Part shown: in pieces, positions 13,515-17,322 of the stretch
Layout: each line of letters starts with the position of its first letter
How positions within the stretch are numbered: the stretch's first letter is position 1
Assembly: GCA_002841605.1 (NCBI GenBank)
Contig: PHAF01000021.1
Location: forward strand, 1-17,322
Direction of reading: 5' to 3'
From: Firmicutes bacterium HGW-Firmicutes-10
GTDB lineage: Bacteria > Bacillota_I > Bacilli_A > Erysipelotrichales > Erysipelotrichaceae
DNA: 17,322 nucleotides
Notes under the pieces: model-generated
What the model was told of the DNA's origin: nothing
Seen by the model: only the letters and a program-made list of their open reading frames with translations
The model's database searches: none
Position numbers and translations under genes: made by a program

Positions 13515-14523
13515 AACGCTGATTGATTTCATTGATCAGTTCAGGCAGGATTTCAAACATATCTCCTGTAATGGCGATATCTGCCATCTGCATCATCGGT
13601 GTATCCGGATTTTTATCAATGGCAATAATCAGATCACAGGACTGCATACCGACCAAATGTTGAATTTGACCGGAAATACCGCAGGCAATATAGATTTTGG
13701 TTTGTACGGTCTGACCGGTTTGACCGACCTGGTGCGTATAAGGTATCCAACCGGAGTCCACGGCTGCCCGGCTGGCACCAACCGCTCCGCCTACTTTTTG
13801 GGCGAGTTGGTGAAGGAGTTCGAACCCGGCTTTACCATGCGTTCCTCGTCCTCCGGCAATTATAATTTCAGCATCAGCAAGATTTATGGCTGATTGAGAG
13901 TCGTGGTAAACATCCACGACTTTTTTATTGTTTATTTCATCTGAGGGCAAAATCTTCTCGAAAATGGTAATACCATCTCTATCATTGTCGGGTTGCGGTA
14001 TCTTCATGACACGCGGTCGAACAGAGGCGATTTGGGGACGATGATTGGAACTGCGAATGGTTGCCAAGATATTTCCGCCAAAAGCCGGACGGGTTTGAAG
14101 AAGATCACCGTTATCCGGATCGATATCCAACTGCGTACAATCAGCAGTCAATCCGCAATAGCAACTGACAGCAACTCGTGGTATCAAAGCGCGTCCGCGG
14201 GATGTTGCGCCGCACAAGATGATTTCCGGAAGATACTTCTCTATGAGCCGTGACAATATTTTGGATTCAAGTTCATCGATAAAGTGGTTTATTCGATGAT
14301 CATCTACGAGAAGACAAACGTCAGCTCCAAAAGAAAACAGCTGAGGATTTTGAATTTCACTTCCCATCAAGACGGCCCATACTTCACAGCCACGTTTATC
14401 CGCCAGGTTTCTGGCTGCTCCAAGAAGCTCATGAGTTACAGGCAAAATAGTCCCGTCTTCGACTTCACCGATGACCCAGACATTTCTAAAATTCGCTTTT
14501 TCTATTTCAGTTTTTGTAATCAT
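13513..14523 (-). CDS. etfA: Electron transfer flavoprotein, alpha subunit
   Basis: 336-residue EtfA. The start at ATG 14523 is set by AGGAGG (14528-14533), giving MITKTEIEKANFRNVWVIGE; a longer frame to 14580 would run into etfB. The C-terminal FAD domain is intact: GGRG (224-227), GASRAAVDSGW (249-259), HQVGQTGQ (264-271), ACGISG (280-285) and IDKNPDTP (302-309). There is no N-terminal ferredoxin-like 4Fe-4S extension such as some bifurcating EtfA proteins carry. With EtfB it forms a soluble FAD carrier taking electrons from or giving them to a dehydrogenase. Here the operon partners are folate C1 enzymes rather than an acyl-CoA dehydrogenase. Confidence 0.95.
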   Translation of the reverse strand: MITKTEIEKANFRNVWVIGEVEDGTILPVTHELLGAARNLADKRGCEVWAVLMGSEIQNPQLFSFGADVCLLVDDHRINHFIDELESKILSRLIEKYLPEIILCGATSRGRALIPRVAVSCYCGLTADCTQLDIDPDNGDLLQTRPAFGGNILATIRSSNHRPQIASVRPRVMKIPQPDNDRDGITIFEKILPSDEINNKKVVDVYHDSQSAINLADAEIIIAGGRGTHGKAGFELLHQLAQKVGGAVGASRAAVDSGWIPYTHQVGQTGQTVQTKIYIACGISGQIQHLVGMQSCDLIIAIDKNPDTPMMQMADIAITGDMFEILPELINEINQR

Positions 14524-14527
14524 ATTG

Positions 14528-14533
14528 CCTCCT
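14528..14533 (-). promoter_or_regulatory. Ribosome-binding site deciding the etfA start
   Basis: AGGAGG on the minus strand, overlapping the etfB stop codon and four bases before ATG 14523. It rules out the longer in-frame start inside etfB. Confidence 0.8.
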
Positions 14534-15320
14534 ACACGATGCTGCGCAAACGCAACTGACGAACAAGTTCCTTGGCGCATTGCTGAGGGGTGCCCTCAAT
14601 CTTTATGGTACTCGATGTACGAGGTGCTGGTGGTTCGGTCTTCACGACGCGAGTGGGCGAACCATTTAAACCGAGTTGTTCAATATTGGCATCAATATCC
14701 TCAGGTTTCCATAGCGTGATTTCAGCATTAAGTGATGCTAACCGGCCTTTTAACGTCGGTACCCGTGGGGTGTTGATTCCCTTGACCACGGTAACAACCG
14801 CGGGTAAAGTAACTTCACAAATATCATAACCATTCTCATGGAGCCGTTTGGTTAATATAATTCTTTCGTCCTTGCGCTTGATTTCCACAAGATAGGTGGC
14901 TTGTTGCCAATCAAGATGAGCCGCAATACCCGGCCCTACCTGTGCGGTATCACCATCAATGGCTTGTTTTCCACAAATTACCAAATCAACATTTCCGATT
15001 TTCTCGATGGCTTTGGCCAAAGCATAGCTGGTAGCCCAGGTGTCCGAACCGCCAAAAGCTCGATCAGATAATAATATTCCGGAATCAACGCCTAACGCAA
15101 TGGCTTCGCGCAAGATAGCTTCGGCGGCTGGTGGACCCATGGTCAAAGCAATGACTTCACCACCAAATTGCTCACGCAAACGAACACTTTCTTCAAGTGC
15201 ATAGTTATCAAATGGGTTCATAATTGATTTTACAGTGTCCCTAATAATGCGTTTGGTTAAAGGATCGATTTTCGCATCATTGCTTGCGGGGACTTGTTTT
15301 ATGCATACGACTATTTTCAT
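14532..15320 (-). CDS. etfB: Electron transfer flavoprotein, beta subunit
   Basis: 262-residue EtfB. Typical features are MKIVVCIKQVPASNDAKID, NPFDNYALEESVRL (35-48), GSDTWATSYAL (91-101) and the nucleotide-binding CGKQAIDGDTAQVGP (116-130), as in EtfB of anaerobic Bacillota. This subunit binds AMP in ordinary ETFs and the bifurcating FAD in bifurcating ones; which applies cannot be decided by eye. GGAGGT stands four bases before the ATG, 25 bases after the upstream reductase gene. EtfB precedes etfA with an 8-base gap, the standard order. Confidence 0.95.
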   Translation of the reverse strand: MKIVVCIKQVPASNDAKIDPLTKRIIRDTVKSIMNPFDNYALEESVRLREQFGGEVIALTMGPPAAEAILREAIALGVDSGILLSDRAFGGSDTWATSYALAKAIEKIGNVDLVICGKQAIDGDTAQVGPGIAAHLDWQQATYLVEIKRKDERIILTKRLHENGYDICEVTLPAVVTVVKGINTPRVPTLKGRLASLNAEITLWKPEDIDANIEQLGLNGSPTRVVKTEPPAPRTSSTIKIEGTPQQCAKELVRQLRLRSIV

Positions 15321-15345
15321 AATACCTCCATCGAGACGATTACTT

Positions 15346-16152
15346 CTAAATCCATAAACCTTTGATCAGGTCGTATTGGGTTTTAAAACCGACCAACGAT
15401 AAATATACACCGCACTGAGGGTAGACCTGATGCAACATTTTTAAGGTTGCAATCGGATCAAATTGAGTATCTTCAGATATTTTGTACCCGATGGCATCGG
15501 ATAATAAACTTAGTTTCTTGCTCATCCATGCCTCGACTGTTACAGGGATATCCGGATACTCAGCTAAAAGCCGGTCGACCTGAGGGTTTTGTTCGATGAT
15601 CGGCTGAGTGATGATAAAGGAAGCTCCAGCCTCAATCTTGCGACTTAACTTAGCGAATTCATGATTGGGAGGTTCGTAGGGATTAAACGCAACGCCCAAT
15701 ACGAAAGTATCGGGGTACGCCCGATGAATATAACGTAACAATTCAACGGAAGTAACAGATTCTACCTCGCTTTCATCGATATCTTTAGGTTGAAGTTTAG
15801 GCAGTCGATCCGAACCATCGCCGGTGATGATTAATAGTGACTCAATTCCTAGATTTTTACACGATAGTAATATGTTATCCAAATCTGCTTTGGTATGAAA
15901 GGTGTTGAGATGAATCATTACTTGATCCGAATGTACAGGCAGTTTCATCTCTTCAATGATTTCATGTCCTTGAAAAGCCATAAGACCCATGGCATTATCG
16001 GTGATACATGCACAATAACCACTTTCCATGACCCTCATGTATTTCTCTTTGAAAACATCCAAATCAGCCAACAGCTTCGTGCTTTCTTGTTTAGGCGGTA
16101 AAATCTCAACATGATATATTTTGTTTATTATGTGATCCAGTGGATTATGCAT
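15346..16152 (-). CDS. metF: Methylenetetrahydrofolate reductase family protein (MetF-like, divergent)
   Basis: 268-residue TIM-barrel flavoprotein of the MetF family, expected to interconvert methylene-THF and methyl-THF. Key positions of E. coli MetF are kept by alignment from memory: Glu16 in HVEILPPK (Glu28), Asp112 in ITGDG (Asp120) and Gln183 in IITQP (Gln183). It is divergent: RGD of the classical motif is TGDG and the C-terminus is short, with no NADH-specific extension. The start is ATG 16152 because TGAGGT (16158-16163) is five bases before it; GTG 16164 is possible but has no good site. The gene lies between a methyl-THF methyltransferase and etfBA, with no MetV, RnfC-like or Hdr partner, so the ETF is its likely electron partner. 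Confidence 0.82.
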   Translation of the reverse strand: MHNPLDHIINKIYHVEILPPKQESTKLLADLDVFKEKYMRVMESGYCACITDNAMGLMAFQGHEIIEEMKLPVHSDQVMIHLNTFHTKADLDNILLSCKNLGIESLLIITGDGSDRLPKLQPKDIDESEVESVTSVELLRYIHRAYPDTFVLGVAFNPYEPPNHEFAKLSRKIEAGASFIITQPIIEQNPQVDRLLAEYPDIPVTVEAWMSKKLSLLSDAIGYKISEDTQFDPIATLKMLHQVYPQCGVYLSLVGFKTQYDLIKGLWI

Positions 16153-16157
16153 CAGAT

Positions 16158-16163
16158 ACCTCA
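16158..16163 (-). promoter_or_regulatory. Ribosome-binding site deciding the metF start
   Basis: TGAGGT on the minus strand, containing the stop of the upstream methyltransferase gene, five bases before ATG 16152. Confidence 0.7.
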
Positions 16164-16961
16164 CACTTCGATTTCGCCTTCACGAAACTTCGTCAAAAAT
16201 TCCATACAATAATCATCTTTTCCAAGCAAAGCCTCACTTGCGTAGACAAAGCTCATCAGTTTTCTATCGAGAGGATCAACGATTGCGCCATCCATGCCCG
16301 CAGCCATAGCCGCTACCAAAAAAGACTGATTCAATATTTTGCGCGCCGGCAAACCAAAGGAAATATTGCTTAAGCCGCAGGCTATGTGTACTTCAGGAAA
16401 CTCACTTTTGATCTGGCGGATAGTTTCAATAGCCACTATCCCATAATGGGAACCGGTTGCGACTGGTCGGACCATAGGGTCGATGAAGATGTCATCCATA
16501 GCAACGCCTACTGTTGTCAGATTTTTTATAAGAGTTCTGGCAATATCAACTCGCTTCTCACTCGTTTCAGGCATTCCACTATCATCCATACATAGAGCAA
16601 TGACCTTTGTGTCGAACTGCTTGATCAAAGGGATAAGGGCATCATATCTGGCTTTTTCGGCTGTGATGGAGTTAATGATCGGTTTACCGTTTTTGTTTGC
16701 CTTAAGACCCGTCAAAATCGCCATGGCACTCGGCGAGTCAATGGCAAAAGGTGTATCCGTTACCTCTTGTATCGTTTCAATCAGCCACTGCAATACTTCG
16801 GACTCATTCTCATAAAACATACCGGCATTGACATCAATGAAATCAGCTCCGGCTCTGACTTGTCTTCGCGCTAAATCTTGTATGGCTTCTTTATCACGGG
16901 ACTCCATAGCAGGACGAATTGACTTAAGGGTACTGTTAAGTTTTTCTCCTATGATGATCAT
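16161..16961 (-). CDS. Methyltetrahydrofolate:corrinoid methyltransferase (AcsE/MtgA-like)
   Basis: 266-residue pterin-binding TIM barrel, the length of AcsE and MtgA. It aligns over its whole length with Moorella AcsE: MIIIGEKLNS, ARRQVRAGADFIDVNAG (31-47), FAIDS with Asp75, PIINSITAE with Asn97, IFIDPMV with Asp161 and ACGLSNISFG with Asn199, matching the known pterin-contact residues Asp75, Asn96, Asp160 and Asn199. The reaction is methyl transfer between methyl-THF and the cobalt of a corrinoid protein; that corrinoid partner is not in this window. It is not dihydropteroate synthase, since it lacks that family's N-terminal motif, nor full MetH. AAAGGAGGT lies seven bases before the ATG. 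First gene of the operon. Confidence 0.88.
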   Translation of the reverse strand: MIIIGEKLNSTLKSIRPAMESRDKEAIQDLARRQVRAGADFIDVNAGMFYENESEVLQWLIETIQEVTDTPFAIDSPSAMAILTGLKANKNGKPIINSITAEKARYDALIPLIKQFDTKVIALCMDDSGMPETSEKRVDIARTLIKNLTTVGVAMDDIFIDPMVRPVATGSHYGIVAIETIRQIKSEFPEVHIACGLSNISFGLPARKILNQSFLVAAMAAGMDGAIVDPLDRKLMSFVYASEALLGKDDYCMEFLTKFREGEIEV

Positions 16962-17006
16962 TTGATGACCTCCTTTGATGATAGTCAGGTATAATTGTAT
17001 AAAAAA

Positions 17007-17035
17007 ATTATAAGATACATTCGAATCAAATTCAA
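17007..17035 (-). promoter_or_regulatory. Promoter of the methyltransferase-metF-etfBA operon
   Basis: On the minus strand, -35 TTGAAT (17035-17030), 17-bp spacer, perfect -10 TATAAT (17012-17007). It gives a leader of about 38 bases. The spacer contains the palindrome ATTCGAAT (17019-17026). Confidence 0.82.
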
Positions 17036-17110
17036 CATAATACGACAAAATCTGTCAAATGTTTGCACACAATAGCGATATATGTGTTATATTGTTGTTT
17101 AGTGACTGAT

Positions 17111-17124
17111 TTGTGATTTCACAA
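17111..17124. promoter_or_regulatory. Perfect palindrome TTGTGA-TT-TCACAA
   Basis: 14-bp perfect dyad, 76 bp upstream of the minus-strand -35 box and upstream of a possible plus-strand promoter. The TGTGA/TCACA arms recall CRP/FNR and Rex sites, but the 2-bp centre fits neither standard spacing. Probably a transcription-factor site of unknown owner. Confidence 0.5.
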
Positions 17125-17181
17125 GATTTAAGGACTCGGTAAATAGTCGAGAATTGATTCAATAAAGTTGTAAAAGACTTA

Positions 17182-17211
17182 ATGACAAACAAAAATATAA
17201 ACTTGTGTAAT
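17182..17211 (+). promoter_or_regulatory. Candidate promoter for a gene beyond the right edge
   Basis: ATGACA (17182-17187), 18-bp spacer, TGTAAT (17206-17211). Both boxes are one or two bases off consensus. It would start a transcript shortly before the possible T-box leader. Confidence 0.35.
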
Positions 17212-17250
17212 AAAATACGAAAAGGTTGATTGAAAAAGATACATCCACTT

Positions 17251-17322
17251 TGAAGAGATAAGTTCCATTGCATGGGCTTACAGTGATCAGACAGAGAAAG
17301 ACACGGTTGAGAAAGACTGTGA
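17251..17322 (+). ncRNA. Possible 5' part of a T-box leader, cut by window edge
   Basis: The order GAAGAG (17252-17257), AGTGA (17282-17286), CAGAGA (17292-17297), and a 5-bp stem CACGG/CTGTG (17302-17306, 17317-17321) around a GA-rich loop resembles Stem I of Bacillota T-box leaders, where an AG bulge, an AGAGA-type stretch and a small apical hairpin follow each other. The specifier loop, T-box sequence and terminator would lie outside the window. This is pattern resemblance only. Confidence 0.4.

Larger units (their letters stand above)
16962..17322. other. 361-base intergenic regulatory region
   Basis: No gene is visible. It holds the minus-strand promoter (17007-17035), an ACACA/TGTGT inverted repeat with 11-base spacing (17067-17087), a perfect palindrome (17111-17124), a candidate plus-strand promoter (17182-17211) and the beginning of a possible structured leader (17251 to the edge). 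No cobalamin or SAM riboswitch consensus was seen before the methyltransferase gene. Confidence 0.7.

Noticed and set aside
16962..17040. Cobalamin or SAM riboswitch before the methyltransferase operon
   Set aside because: Expected from the enzymes, but the leader from the promoter is only about 38 bases and no B12-box or S-box core is present.
17055..17273. 72-residue minus-strand open frame in the right intergenic region
   Set aside because: No ribosome-binding site, AT-driven composition, and it runs through the palindrome and promoter-like elements.
1..17322. CRISPR array, insertion sequence, prophage or toxin-antitoxin locus
   Set aside because: No spaced direct repeats, transposase, integrase, attachment-site duplication around the tRNAs or toxin-like partner was seen. 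The XRE pair resembles an antitoxin arrangement, but its partner is a multi-helix membrane protein with no toxin features.

Overview
The window looks like chromosomal DNA of a low-to-moderate-GC Gram-positive (Bacillota-type), probably strictly anaerobic bacterium. The grounds are strong AGGAGG ribosome-binding sites before nearly every gene, tightly overlapping co-directional genes, CCA-encoding tRNA genes, a FeoA/FeoB/FeoB-associated Cys-rich protein set, clostridial-type EtfBA, and an AcsE/MtgA-like methyltetrahydrofolate methyltransferase. The genus cannot be fixed from the sequence; an Erysipelotrichia-like lineage is a guess. UGA is used as a stop, so the standard bacterial code applies.

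Layout. Positions 2-2990 hold a MacB/LolCDE-like ABC exporter: two tandem paralogous FtsX-type permeases (the first cut by the window edge) and their ATPase. Positions 3110-6814 hold a thiol/sulfur operon: a NifS-like cysteine desulfurase, a small WCPAC thioredoxin-like protein, a secreted thioredoxin domain fused to a CcdA/DsbD-type membrane electron carrier, an alpha/beta hydrolase and a small membrane protein, ending at a clear terminator. Positions 6870-9972 hold a ferrous-iron operon, feoA-feoB-(Cys-rich small protein)-DtxR-family regulator-Smr protein, behind a sigma-A promoter whose start region carries three GTTAG half-sites in alternating orientation at 11-bp steps.

Positions 9981-10408 hold a tRNA operon of Val(GAC), Arg(CCG), Pro(CGG) and Ala(GGC) with its own promoter and terminator; all four read C- or G-ending codons. 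Then come an AhpD-like CxxC protein (10453-11037), a membrane protein/XRE regulator/quinone oxidoreductase-like dehydrogenase operon (11193-12881), and a PPC/DUF296 protein (13109-13495).

On the minus strand, 16961 down to 13513, lies a four-gene operon: methyltetrahydrofolate methyltransferase, a divergent methylenetetrahydrofolate reductase, etfB and etfA. It has a good promoter (17035-17007) and a terminator (13514-13496). It looks like a C1 module in which the folate reductase exchanges electrons with an electron-transfer flavoprotein. No MetV, RnfC-like or Hdr subunit, corrinoid protein or acyl-CoA dehydrogenase is visible nearby, and this is the most interesting system here. The right end (17036-17322) is a regulatory region with a perfect TTGTGA/TCACAA palindrome and what may be the 5' half of a T-box leader for a plus-strand gene outside the window.
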